Assembly (NCBI GenBank): GCA_002297545.1
Contig: DBLZ01000005.1
Location: 27,248-46,978 of the forward strand
Source: Prevotellaceae bacterium UBA711
Lineage (GTDB): Bacteria; Bacteroidota; Bacteroidia; Bacteroidales; Bacteroidaceae
Direction: 5' to 3'
Length of the DNA stretch: 19,731 nt
In this document: positions 1 to 8,723 of the stretch, in pieces
Numbering within the stretch: the first letter of the stretch is position 1
How the letters are laid out: each line of letters opens with the position of its first letter
The notes under the pieces: model-generated
The model's database searches: none
What the model was told of the DNA's origin: nothing
Seen by the model: the letters and a program-made list of their open reading frames with translations, nothing else
Program-made: the position numbers and the translations under genes

Positions 1-7
1 CGGACGA

Positions 8-68
8 GAGTCTACTGATGTCAGGGGCGAGAGTCCAATAGAGTCAAGCCCCCGACTCCAGTAGAGTC
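8..68. repeat. Imperfect 21-bp inverted repeat built from the word GAGTC
   Basis: Arms 8-28 and 48-68 pair at 17 of 21 positions around a 19-nt loop. The word GAGTC occurs four times (8-12, 31-35, 41-45, 64-68), with its complement GACTC at 54-58, and the inner stem is GGGGC/GCCCC. This could be an intergenic repeat element or the terminator of a gene left of the window. A run of four A and no T-tract follows, so a plus-strand intrinsic terminator is not clear. Confidence 0.5.
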
Positions 69-122
69 AAAAATACGCGTCTCGCGACGGCCTGCCTTCG
101 ATCTCTTTTTTTTGCTTTGGGG

Positions 123-142
123 ATTTGGAGTGCACTCCAAAT
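123..142. repeat. Perfect 20-bp palindrome
   Basis: ATTTGGAGTGCACTCCAAAT is its own reverse complement over all 20 bases. It has no loop, so it suits a dimeric protein site or a dispersed intergenic palindrome better than a terminator. It lies just after a T-rich tract (105-113). No adjacent gene explains it. Confidence 0.6.
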
Positions 143-263
143 GTCGGATGAACCACATCTTGCTTTTTCGTCTTTGTGCTCTTCCTCTTTTCCGTTTTCC
201 CTCTTCATTGGATGTTTATGTTTGTCGCTATGGCGACACTTTATTTTGTTTTACAGTTTTATC

Positions 264-362
264 AGTCCCTTCGTCTACACCTACTTCGACAAGTATGGCA
301 ACATCATGGGGAGGGTGGGGGACGCATGGAACTCCGGGCCTCCGCAGTTGCATAGTCAGTAG
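264..362 (+). pseudogene. Possible 3' remnant of a coding sequence (unrecognised)
   Basis: From about 264 to the TAG at 360-362 the sequence becomes GC-rich next to AT-rich flanks. It reads without stops as a plausible C-terminal peptide containing VYTYFDKYGNIMGRVGDAW, and a hairpin sits directly on its stop codon. The upstream part of the same open frame (117-263) is low-complexity (Phe/Ser/Leu-rich) and does not look like protein. This could be the tail of a decayed gene, a very small gene or chance. No family is recognised. Confidence 0.2.
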
Positions 363-382
363 CCCTTTTCGAGGGCTCTTTT
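361..382 (+). terminator. Hairpin with following T-rich tract
   Basis: AGCCCT (361-366) pairs with AGGGCT (372-377) over a 5-nt loop and is followed by CTTTT. It overlaps the stop codon of the putative coding remnant. It looks like a short intrinsic terminator closing whatever transcript enters from the left. Confidence 0.45.
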
Positions 383-471
383 CGTGGGCACCAAGCCGGC
401 AATCTGTTCGTTTTTTCGTTGAAAACATCAAAAAACTGTTACAAATTCCACTATTATTCCTTAAAATGTAC

Positions 472-480
472 TAATTTTGC
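472..480 (+). promoter_or_regulatory. Candidate -7 promoter box for the 642-2504 gene
   Basis: TAATTTTGC matches the Bacteroidetes -7 consensus TAnnTTTGC exactly. No good TTTG box lies about 19 bp upstream; TTAC at 439-442 is the nearest weak candidate. If used, transcription would start near 485 and leave a leader of about 155 nt. Confidence 0.4.
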
Positions 481-498
481 CGCCATCTTAGTGACAGT

Positions 499-553
499 AT
501 GGTCCGATGGGCGCCACAAGCCTCAGGCACTGCCACGGTCCACTATGGACCAT
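499..553 (+). promoter_or_regulatory. Structured 5' leader with alternative hairpins
   Basis: ATGGTCC (499-505) can pair with GGACCAT (547-553). The same right arm can instead close a local hairpin, GGTCCA (537-542) with TGGACC (546-551), so the two structures exclude each other. A near-direct repeat of ATGCAC(C)GGCAC follows at 559-569 and 577-588. The layout suits a regulated leader, but no known riboswitch class is recognised. Confidence 0.3.
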
Positions 554-641
554 CCACAATGCACGGCACATTTTCCATGCACCGGCACCAAACTGAAACA
601 TGACATAATTTATAATACACTTTATCAAATCACTTAACATC

Positions 642-2504
642 ATGAGAAAATTGTACCCAGTTTTCATTAGCGCATTGCTGGCATGCGTGTCGCTGACAGC
701 TCATGCCATTGACATCACCGTCAATGTCGACGACCCAACGCGTGTTGACATCTGCGTCAACTACGGTTCACCTCTGGAGGGCATCTCTGCCGGTGATAAC
801 AGCATCACGGTCAACGAATACGAGTCCGTGCAGATCAAGGCCAAGGACAATGCCTTCATCACAAAGGTGGTCCGCAGCATGGAAGGAGCCGACGACAGCG
901 AGGAATATGTTTCGAACATGTCCGAGTGTAATATCTACGTCAGTTCAAGCTACGCAGGGGCCAAGTGGACTGTGACCTCGGCCAACGCCGATGAGATGCG
1001 CGACGGCGTGTGCCGCATCTATGTCGACAACCCGGCAAATGTGATGGTGCAGCGTTCAGGCACCTATTCGTACATCAACCTCAACGAAGGATGGAACGAT
1101 GTGAAGTACATCACCGCGAGCGAACTGCCGCTCACCATCGGTCCCAAGAACTATGGCACCTCACTCTACCAGGTGAAGGTCAACGGCGAGGTGGTGGCTC
1201 CGCAGGGAAGCGCATGGCGCATAAGCCCTGCCAACGGTGACGAGGTGGAGATATTGGCCGATTTCCCCGATAACCTGTATTTCCCCATCAGGTTCAGCTA
1301 TGCCGACGAGGAGTCCAAAGGATTTGTCACAAGTGTGACAGTCAACGGCGAGGAGGTGGCCAACTACAATGATGACGACTTCACAGTCAAGGCCGGAAGC
1401 AACGTGGTCATAAGCGGCAATACCTCTGACTACAACCTCAAGTCGTTCACTGTCAACGGTAACTCTGTTTACTTCTACGGACAGTACAGCTTCATAGCCG
1501 CAGAAGAGACCGCCATCAGCATAGAGGCACAGAAATACAAGACCGTGAAGGCGACGCTGAACGTGGACAATGCCGACAATGTGATTGTATACAGAGGCTA
1601 CTCCTACAACAACGACATCATGACTATTTCTTCGGGCGAGAACAGCATAGAGTTGAGCGAGACAAACACCCTGATACAGATAAAGGCCGCATCGGGCTGC
1701 TACATCACTTCGGTGACCGCCAACGGGAACAGCTATTCCGCAGACTACAGCGATGCATACAATGTGACTGTGGAGGACGGAATGGTGATCACGGTGGAGT
1801 CCGGTGCCATCGAACGCAACAGCAAGGCCGTGGTATACATAGACAGCAAGGAGGCTGCCAGCCAGTACTTCAACTTCCAGCGTAGCGATCGTTCCACCAT
1901 AGACCTCAGCACCGGCTACAACACCATTAACTTCTACGAAGGCGACAATCCGTTCGGCCTGTCGTGGTACGGTGCCAGCTATGCCAACGTGTACGTGGAC
2001 AACGAGGTTGTAAGGCCCTTGTACGAGGGTTCGACGACATACGAACTGAACGTGACAGACGGCGGTATCATAAAGATATTCCTCGCCTCAAATCCGGAGA
2101 CCTACGAGGTGGAGTTCACTGCCGGCGCGGATGTGGACGCAAGCAAGGTGGCTGTGACCCTAGACCGCATCAGTAATGTGGCAGACTGGGTGGGCAAGCG
2201 CAATGTGCTGCAGGAGACTGAAGTGCGCATAACTCCCGCAGACGGCTATGACATAGCAGTGGTTGTCAACGGCCAGAAAGCCGAAGCAGCGGAGGACGGT
2301 TCGTTCACCGTTACTGTCAATGCCAACACAACTATCGCCGTGAGCAAGGGAGTGGACACGGGCATAAACAATGCCGGAGCGGAAGGTAAATCGGGTCTGG
2401 CGGTGTATAACTTGCAGGGAGTGCGTGTAGCCGACGTGGCCGGTATGGACAAGTTGCCTGCCGGAGTATATGTCGTCAACGGCAAAAAGGTGGTCAAGCG
2501 CTAA
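642..2504 (+). CDS. Secreted beta-rich repeat protein with T9SS-like C-terminal domain
   Basis: A 620-aa protein of unrecognised function, probably exported and surface-bound. It begins with a signal peptide (residues 1-22, ending TAHA). The rest is rich in short beta-strand patterns and holds diverged copies of a unit of about 90 residues. Each unit opens with a strand such as ITVNVDDP (24-31), RIYVDNPANV (125-134), ATLNVDNADNV (304-314) or AVVYIDSKEA (396-405) and ends near a T/N-V-NGE or G-x-x-I-x-I stretch. The last about 36 residues, with VYNLQGVRV (588-596) and LPAGVYVVNGKKVVKR (605-620), are typical of the C-terminal sorting or anchoring tail of Bacteroidetes secreted proteins. The first ATG carrying the signal peptide is used. 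A hairpin about 50 bp after the stop separates it from the protease gene. No catalytic motif is visible; adhesion or structure is only a guess. Confidence 0.85.
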   Translation: MRKLYPVFISALLACVSLTAHAIDITVNVDDPTRVDICVNYGSPLEGISAGDNSITVNEYESVQIKAKDNAFITKVVRSMEGADDSEEYVSNMSECNIYVSSSYAGAKWTVTSANADEMRDGVCRIYVDNPANVMVQRSGTYSYINLNEGWNDVKYITASELPLTIGPKNYGTSLYQVKVNGEVVAPQGSAWRISPANGDEVEILADFPDNLYFPIRFSYADEESKGFVTSVTVNGEEVANYNDDDFTVKAGSNVVISGNTSDYNLKSFTVNGNSVYFYGQYSFIAAEETAISIEAQKYKTVKATLNVDNADNVIVYRGYSYNNDIMTISSGENSIELSETNTLIQIKAASGCYITSVTANGNSYSADYSDAYNVTVEDGMVITVESGAIERNSKAVVYIDSKEAASQYFNFQRSDRSTIDLSTGYNTINFYEGDNPFGLSWYGASYANVYVDNEVVRPLYEGSTTYELNVTDGGIIKIFLASNPETYEVEFTAGADVDASKVAVTLDRISNVADWVGKRNVLQETEVRITPADGYDIAVVVNGQKAEAAEDGSFTVTVNANTTIAVSKGVDTGINNAGAEGKSGLAVYNLQGVRVADVAGMDKLPAGVYVVNGKKVVKR

Positions 2505-2554
2505 AACAACCCTGACTACACAGGCATGCCTTGTACATTACAACAAGCAGGACA

Positions 2555-2594
2555 CAGGCAACAGGACACCCTACAATGGCAATCCTGTTGTCTG
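2555..2594 (+). terminator. Hairpin between the repeat protein and protease genes
   Basis: CAGGCAACAGGA (2555-2566) pairs with TCCTGTTGTCTG (2583-2594) over 12 bp with one G-U pair and a 16-nt loop. CTTCTTCATT follows rather than a true T-tract. It may be a leaky terminator or an RNA-processing site separating 642-2504 from 2654-4975. Confidence 0.35.
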
Positions 2595-2653
2595 CTTCTT
2601 CATTCCAATCCAAGACAAATCCATATTAAGGACAAGAATAGCAATATACCATC

Positions 2654-4975
2654 ATGTTGAAAAGACTATACTTAATCGCTTTGCTGCTGGGCACAGCAAT
2701 GGCAATGACAGCCCAGTCCTCACTGGACCTGGTGAGCCGTGCCAGGCTTCGCCAGCAACGCCTGTCCATCAAGCAGGAAACCAAGGGAAACAGCAAACTG
2801 CTGAATCTCAAAGGCGCTACACCGACCCCGGACGCACACGTGTTTGGCATGGTGAGGCTTGCCGACGGATGTACGGCAGACGATCTGAAAGCAGAAGGTG
2901 TGGAAGTGACACGCAGCAGCCATGGCTTTGCCTGGGTGTCTGTCCCTGTGGGCGATGTCGAGCGTGTGAGTGCGCTCAAGAGTGTAAGCCGCTTCCAGCT
3001 TGCACGCCCAGTGAAACCCAAGAACGACAAGGCGCGGGTTGCCGGAGGAGTGGGCATGATACACGCCGGCACTGGCCTGGAACAGCCCTACACGGGCAAG
3101 GGGGTGATATGCGGCATCGTGGACAACGGCCTGGACCCCAACCATATCAGCTTTCGCGATGAAAACGGCAAGTCGCGCGTGGCATGGCTTGCACAGATGA
3201 CGCCAGACATGTCCACAGGCAAAGTCAACGAGAAGTTCTATGGCAATAATCCCGATGACATAGTGGGTGGCAAGGACATAACCACATTCACCACTGACGA
3301 CCCCACTACGTTCCACGGCAGCCACACTCTCGGCACGATGGCCGGCGGCTACAGGGGAACGGCCACAGTGGCAAGCGGTGACCTGCAGAACGGCGTGAGC
3401 ATAAGCAGCATGGAAAATCCTTATTACGGCATGGCATACAATTCGGATATAGCAGTGGGATGCGGTGACCTGTATGACGCCATCATAGCATACGGTGTGG
3501 ACCATATCTTGGAATACGCCTCATACAAGAAGCAACCTGCCGTGATAAACCTCTCCCTGGGCAGCAACTCCGGGGCACACGACGGCAAGGGAATGATAAA
3601 CCAGTACTTCGATGCCGTAGCCAAGCAGGACAATGCCATCATCTGCGTCTCTGCCGGAAACGAGGGCGACAAGAAGATTGCACTCAACAAGACATTCACC
3701 GCCGGCAACACGGAACTGAAGAGCTTCATGCTGGGACAGGACATGAGCGACTACGGATATGGTTTCCTGACCTATGGCAACATTGGCATATATAGCAACG
3801 ATGCGGCTCCGTTGAAAGTACAGGCCGTGATCTTCAACAAGACCCGCGGAAGGGTGGTGCAACGTTATCCGCTGACCATCGACCCCAACTCTCCCGGAAC
3901 CGGGCAGTACTGGGTCAGTTCGGCAGACTACCAGCAGGACGACACGGATGTCATCGACAATATCCTGTCCAGATACTTTGAAGGATATGTGGGACTGGGA
4001 TGGACGTATGACGAGGACAGCGGACGCTTCAATGCCATCATTGACTACTATGTGCAGAACGGTGCACTCATGAATGCCGGCGGGAACTATGTGCTGGGCT
4101 TCATCGTTTCCGGGCAGGAGGGGCAGCGTGTCGACTGTTTCTGCGACGGATTGTTCTCTTCGCTTACCAATTATGGGATGGAAGGCTACGACGACGGTAT
4201 GTTCGACGGCTCCATAAGCGACATGGCTACAGGCAACAGCATCCTGGTAGTAGGCTCCTACGATACACGCGAAGCAATTCCCGCCCTGGACGGACAGCTC
4301 TATCGTGCTAACTATGACATCAGGGAGGGCGGCATTTCCAAGTTCTCTTCATACGGCACGCTTGTGGACGGCCGCAGCCTGCCGCATGTGTGTGCACCGG
4401 GTGCAGCCATCATCTCTTCCATGAACTCCTATTATGTGGAGTCCGGGAATGCACACATATCTTCGCTGAATGCACAGCTTGACGAGGCGGGACGCAAGAA
4501 CTACTGGGGATGGTCGATAGGCACATCCATGGCATCACCGCATGTGGCAGGCTCCATTGCCCTGTGGCTGGAGGCCGACCCGACATTGACCATAGATGAT
4601 GTGAAGGACATTGTGGCGCAGACAGCCGTAAAGGACAGGGATGTGCTCAACGCAGACCCTGTGCAGGCAGGAGCAGGCAAGTTCAGCGCATACGAAGGCC
4701 TCAAGGAGGTCATACGCCGTGGCACAACGGGCATAGGAAGCATTGCGGCAGACAAACCGCACATGCTGGTGACTGCCGTAGGCAGCAAGACGTTCAACGT
4801 GTTTATGGGAGGAGCCGCGGACATAGATATAACGGTATACGATATGGCCGGCAAGAAGGTGTTGCAGGACAAGGCTCACGGCGATGAAACGACAGTAGAC
4901 ATGACGAGGCTGGAGGCCGGGATGTACGTGCTGAATGTCAACGGCGAGGCATCACAGAAAATAGTAATACAATGA
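2654..4975 (+). CDS. Secreted S8 (subtilisin-like) serine protease with T9SS sorting domain
   Basis: A 773-aa subtilase. Order of parts: signal peptide (1-20); a propeptide-like region (about 60-118) shared with Bacteroidetes subtilases; then the peptidase domain. The catalytic triad is visible as Asp157 in GIVDNGLD, His221 in HGSHTLGT and Ser625 in GTSMASPHVAG, with the oxyanion Asn336 in SAGNEG. The Asp and His motifs vary from the usual D-T/S-G-I-D and HGTH. About 190 residues of beta-rich sequence (345-530) sit between the Asn and Ser motifs, an insertion as in larger cell-envelope subtilases. The C-terminus (about 723-773; VYDMAGKKV, LEAGMYVLNVNG) is a type A T9SS sorting domain, so the enzyme is probably passed across the outer membrane and held at the surface. 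Its stop overlaps the next start (ATGA), so the two are probably translated together. The substrate is unknown. Confidence 0.93.
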   Translation: MLKRLYLIALLLGTAMAMTAQSSLDLVSRARLRQQRLSIKQETKGNSKLLNLKGATPTPDAHVFGMVRLADGCTADDLKAEGVEVTRSSHGFAWVSVPVGDVERVSALKSVSRFQLARPVKPKNDKARVAGGVGMIHAGTGLEQPYTGKGVICGIVDNGLDPNHISFRDENGKSRVAWLAQMTPDMSTGKVNEKFYGNNPDDIVGGKDITTFTTDDPTTFHGSHTLGTMAGGYRGTATVASGDLQNGVSISSMENPYYGMAYNSDIAVGCGDLYDAIIAYGVDHILEYASYKKQPAVINLSLGSNSGAHDGKGMINQYFDAVAKQDNAIICVSAGNEGDKKIALNKTFTAGNTELKSFMLGQDMSDYGYGFLTYGNIGIYSNDAAPLKVQAVIFNKTRGRVVQRYPLTIDPNSPGTGQYWVSSADYQQDDTDVIDNILSRYFEGYVGLGWTYDEDSGRFNAIIDYYVQNGALMNAGGNYVLGFIVSGQEGQRVDCFCDGLFSSLTNYGMEGYDDGMFDGSISDMATGNSILVVGSYDTREAIPALDGQLYRANYDIREGGISKFSSYGTLVDGRSLPHVCAPGAAIISSMNSYYVESGNAHISSLNAQLDEAGRKNYWGWSIGTSMASPHVAGSIALWLEADPTLTIDDVKDIVAQTAVKDRDVLNADPVQAGAGKFSAYEGLKEVIRRGTTGIGSIAADKPHMLVTAVGSKTFNVFMGGAADIDITVYDMAGKKVLQDKAHGDETTVDMTRLEAGMYVLNVNGEASQKIVIQ

Positions 4976-7900
4976 CAGCAAAATCCATGACAACGAAACT
5001 GAAACTTATTATAGGCAGATGCCTATGGCTCTTGATATTGCTGGGAGCCTTCCTATGCCTTCCGTTTGCCGCCAAGGCACAGACAGAAGACGAACTTGCA
5101 ATGGTTATCAAGACACGCGTCTACGAAGCCAGCAACGGTGCCGGCTCCATAACCCTCATGTTGGGTGCAACCGAGAACGGATACATCGATGTTGACTGTG
5201 GCTATGGCCCGATAGAGTCTGAAATATCACAGGCATACTTCGACTCGGAGACCGGCACGCTAAAGGGTACGTATATATCTTGCAACGTTTCATCAGAAGG
5301 CATAATAAAGATATACGGCGATGCAAGCAAGATAGACGTCTTCACAGCATCAGAATGCTACCTCACCGAAGTGCAGCTGGACAAACTGGCCAACCTGGAA
5401 ATACTTGACCTCAGCAACAATGAACTGACACAACTCGACCTTACGCCACAGAGCAAATTGCAGTCCATCAACGTCAGCGGCAACCCGTTCAACGTCAAAC
5501 CGCTGGTTGTTGGCGGCAACAAACCGGCACTCATGATTCTTGACATGGGACGCATAACAAGCCTGGATGCTTCGTTCAATCTGTCGGACTATCCCAGCCT
5601 TGTGACATTCGATGCCTGGGCCAATGAAGGCCTGAAGACACTCGACCCGACAGGGTGCCCCAAACTGAGTAAGATATCAATAGACAGCACCCCGGTGGAG
5701 TCGCTCGACGTAACGCAAAACAAGGAACTGACCATCCTGAACATCAGCGACACAAGGATAAGGAACATAGACCTGAGCCAGAACACTTACCTGACACAGT
5801 TCTACTGCGACCACATGTCAGGATCGGTGAATAACGATGTGAAATTAGAGAAGCTGGATGTCACCCGGAACCCCAACCTCGTGTATTTGTTTGCAAGTGG
5901 CAACGGGTTCACTGAACTGGATGTAACGAAAAATAGCTACCTGCAGGACTTGTATGTGAACAATAACAAGCTGGCATCCATTGACCTGAGTAACAATCCG
6001 AACCTCCTCAACGTATCCATACGCAACAACAACCTCACCTTCGCCACCATGCCGTTGCCCAAGGAGGACTGGCTCTCTTACGCATACAAGCAGAATGAAA
6101 TGCAGGTGGCCAAGAGCCAAAAGGTGGGCACGGTGATTGACCTCAGCGATAAGGTGCTGCGCGAAGGTACGACAACTACGGCCGTCCTTTACAAGACCAA
6201 TGAACGAACACCCAGCGAACTGACCTTGCTTGGTAGTGACTACTATACATACGCCGATGGCAAGGTGACACTGCTCAAGCCTGTATCCGACAGCGTATAT
6301 GTGGCCTTCTCCAATGATGCGTTCCCGGAAAGCGCTGCCGCTTTCTATCCGTTATGCACCAACAAGTTCATGATAAAGAGCGAAGCTGGCTACGGACAAG
6401 ACGACAAGGTGATATCCTTCTATGCCCCTGCAGCTTCATCTGAGGGTACTGCCGTGAGATTCGGATTGGGCATCTACGGTGCTACCGAGCAGAACCCAAA
6501 GAAGTTCTATGTGGACTTCGGCAGCGGCAAGCAGGAATTTACAGCAACATCCGACACGGCTCCGGTCACACCGAATGCAACTGGTGTCACCTATGGCAAT
6601 GTGACGGTGTATGTGCCGGAAAGCGAACTTGTGACCGCATTCGACATGGAGAACGTGACTCTAAACTCCATTGACCTGACTGCCGCACACTCGCTGCACA
6701 CACTGCGTATTGTGAATGCCGGCATATACGGCAGCGCCAACATCGACCTTAGCTGGAACAGCGTACTGCGCTCGCTTGTGCTCACAGGAAACCATTTCAC
6801 GTCGTTGAACATACGCGGTGCGAATGATGCCTACCAGAAGAACCTTCTCGGGAACATCGACCTGAGCAACAACGGGCTGACCTCGGTGAAACTCAACGAC
6901 ATGCAGACAATACACAACCTGAATCTGAGCAAAAACAACCTGCAGGAATTGTCCTTGAAGGACGCCGACAACATGCTGACGTTGGACGTGTCGGACAACT
7001 TGTTGGAAACAATAGACATCAACTACTGCACGCAGATGACCAGGCTCAATGTGGCGCGCAACAAGATATCGTCCGTCATACTGCCTGCGGAAACCAGCCT
7101 CAAGGAGCTGCACTGCGAACACAACGCCCTTGACTTCAATACCTTGCCAAAGATAGCAGGATTGGAACAGTACACTTTCATTCCACAGAACGACATAACA
7201 ATAGCCAAGATTGGGCCGGGAGTGGACCTTTCGGGATACAACTTTGATGGCGCAACCACATATACATGGAAAAAGGCCGACGGCACACCACTGCAGGAGG
7301 GCACAGACTATACCGGAACAAACGGTGTGGCTCGCTTCAATGCTCCCGTCGTAGGCTCCACGGTTTACTGCGAGATGACGAACCCGAGGTTTGAAGGTCT
7401 CACACTAAAGACAACACTGATAGAGGCTGCCGCCATGCCTACTAACATCATTGCTTCGTTTGTGACAACGGCCGACCAGACAGGTTCCATTATCCTGCGT
7501 GCAAGCGAAGACAATACACCTATATATATAGACTGGAGCGGAACAGAGGCCGACCTTCAGGAATACCAGGTAGGTACAAGCCCTCAGACATTCTCCGTGA
7601 CATCTAACAAGGGGGCTACCGTCAGGGTATATACATATTCCGATACCAATAACCTCACGGTATTCAGTGTCAACGGGCTATCCATGTCATCAATAGATGC
7701 CTCCAAGCTGAACAGCCTGGCTCTCTTCGGTGTGCAGGATGCCGGCTTGACTGAGGAACAGATAACATGGCCGGACTCAAAGAATCTTACTGAACTGCGA
7801 CTGGGCGGAAACAATCTCAGCAGTGTCAACCTTACAAGGTATCCTTTCCTCTACGACCTCGAGTTGAACAACAACAAGTTGGCGGAATTCGATGCTTCGC

Positions 7901-8691
7901 TCTACCCCAACCTGCAATTGCTGTCTATATCCGGCAACCAGTTGACGTCGTTCACTGCAGATAACCCCAGCCTGTGGCACCTCGACCTGGCTAACAACCA
8001 ACTGAGCGAAGTGGACTTGAGCAAGCTGCCCGAAATGAATCAGATATCGCTCATCAACAACCAGCTCAGCCACATTGACCTGTCCAACATGACACGTCTT
8101 AACGTGCTCTATCTGGACAAGAATAAATTCAGGCCAAGCACGCTTCCGCTCAACAAGTACACGTTATATACGTGTGCCAATCAGGCTCCGCTGGAGATAG
8201 AGGCCGTCAATGGCATCGTTGACCTGTCTTCAGAAGCCGTCATTAACGGCAAGGAGACAGTCTACAGGTGGTTTGTTGACGTTCCAACGTTCGACGAAGA
8301 AGGCAATCTCGTTGGCGAGGAACTTTACGTGGATGATGAATATCTCCTCAACAACGGTGTGACTACATTCACCAGTCCCATCAACAATGTGATGTGCGTA
8401 ATTACGAACGAAGAGTTCCCCAATACCTACTTCTACACACAATTCATTGATGTGAAGACCACCGGCATAAACAACGTGACTGCCGATGGAAACAGCATTG
8501 CAATAGAAATAAACGGCAATGACTTAACCATCAACGTCACAAAGGATGCAGGTATCAAACTCGTGGGCACGGATGGCAAACTCGTTCGTTCTGCCAATAC
8601 TGCAAACGGCACATGCACGCTGCACGGCCTTTCTTCCGGTGCATACATCGTTATCGTAGGCAACACGGCATACAAGGTCATGTTGAAATAA
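4972..8691 (+). CDS. Large secreted leucine-rich-repeat protein, three composite modules
   Basis: A 1239-aa exported protein. A signal peptide ends at AAKAQ (33-37). The body is one composite module repeated three times (about 41-462, 463-823, 824-1161). Each has a beta-rich head, a run of 21-23-residue LRRs of the pattern LxxLDLSxNxLxxLDL (about 138-358, 560-725, 896-1058), and an Ig-like tail with DLS, T-x-Y-x-W, D-Y and NGV..F..P...V.C..TN..F landmarks. A short C-terminal domain (1163-1239; LVGTDGKLV, LSSGAYIVIVGN) resembles the T9SS type A sorting tail. LRR proteins of this kind usually bind proteins or glycans; the ligand is unknown. The start at 4972 overlaps the protease stop by 4 bp; the in-frame ATG at 4987 would give a shorter signal peptide and is also possible. 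A strong hairpin follows the stop. Confidence 0.9.
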   Translation: MTAKSMTTKLKLIIGRCLWLLILLGAFLCLPFAAKAQTEDELAMVIKTRVYEASNGAGSITLMLGATENGYIDVDCGYGPIESEISQAYFDSETGTLKGTYISCNVSSEGIIKIYGDASKIDVFTASECYLTEVQLDKLANLEILDLSNNELTQLDLTPQSKLQSINVSGNPFNVKPLVVGGNKPALMILDMGRITSLDASFNLSDYPSLVTFDAWANEGLKTLDPTGCPKLSKISIDSTPVESLDVTQNKELTILNISDTRIRNIDLSQNTYLTQFYCDHMSGSVNNDVKLEKLDVTRNPNLVYLFASGNGFTELDVTKNSYLQDLYVNNNKLASIDLSNNPNLLNVSIRNNNLTFATMPLPKEDWLSYAYKQNEMQVAKSQKVGTVIDLSDKVLREGTTTTAVLYKTNERTPSELTLLGSDYYTYADGKVTLLKPVSDSVYVAFSNDAFPESAAAFYPLCTNKFMIKSEAGYGQDDKVISFYAPAASSEGTAVRFGLGIYGATEQNPKKFYVDFGSGKQEFTATSDTAPVTPNATGVTYGNVTVYVPESELVTAFDMENVTLNSIDLTAAHSLHTLRIVNAGIYGSANIDLSWNSVLRSLVLTGNHFTSLNIRGANDAYQKNLLGNIDLSNNGLTSVKLNDMQTIHNLNLSKNNLQELSLKDADNMLTLDVSDNLLETIDINYCTQMTRLNVARNKISSVILPAETSLKELHCEHNALDFNTLPKIAGLEQYTFIPQNDITIAKIGPGVDLSGYNFDGATTYTWKKADGTPLQEGTDYTGTNGVARFNAPVVGSTVYCEMTNPRFEGLTLKTTLIEAAAMPTNIIASFVTTADQTGSIILRASEDNTPIYIDWSGTEADLQEYQVGTSPQTFSVTSNKGATVRVYTYSDTNNLTVFSVNGLSMSSIDASKLNSLALFGVQDAGLTEEQITWPDSKNLTELRLGGNNLSSVNLTRYPFLYDLELNNNKLAEFDASLYPNLQLLSISGNQLTSFTADNPSLWHLDLANNQLSEVDLSKLPEMNQISLINNQLSHIDLSNMTRLNVLYLDKNKFRPSTLPLNKYTLYTCANQAPLEIEAVNGIVDLSSEAVINGKETVYRWFVDVPTFDEEGNLVGEELYVDDEYLLNNGVTTFTSPINNVMCVITNEEFPNTYFYTQFIDVKTTGINNVTADGNSIAIEINGNDLTINVTKDAGIKLVGTDGKLVRSANTANGTCTLHGLSSGAYIVIVGNTAYKVMLK

Positions 8692-8723
8692 CTTGCCTCC
8701 CAGGAACATTATTCCGACATCTC

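Noticed and set aside
290..380. Possible structured RNA (a stretch loosely like RNase P RNA, GGAACTCCGGGCCTCC)
   Set aside because: The similarity is limited to a few bases and the rest of the conserved RNase P core is missing; the stretch is too short.
2470..3162. 230-codon plus-strand frame across the end of the repeat-protein gene and the protease start
   Set aside because: It is out of frame with the protease, whose signal peptide and propeptide are convincing, and its own composition is not protein-like.
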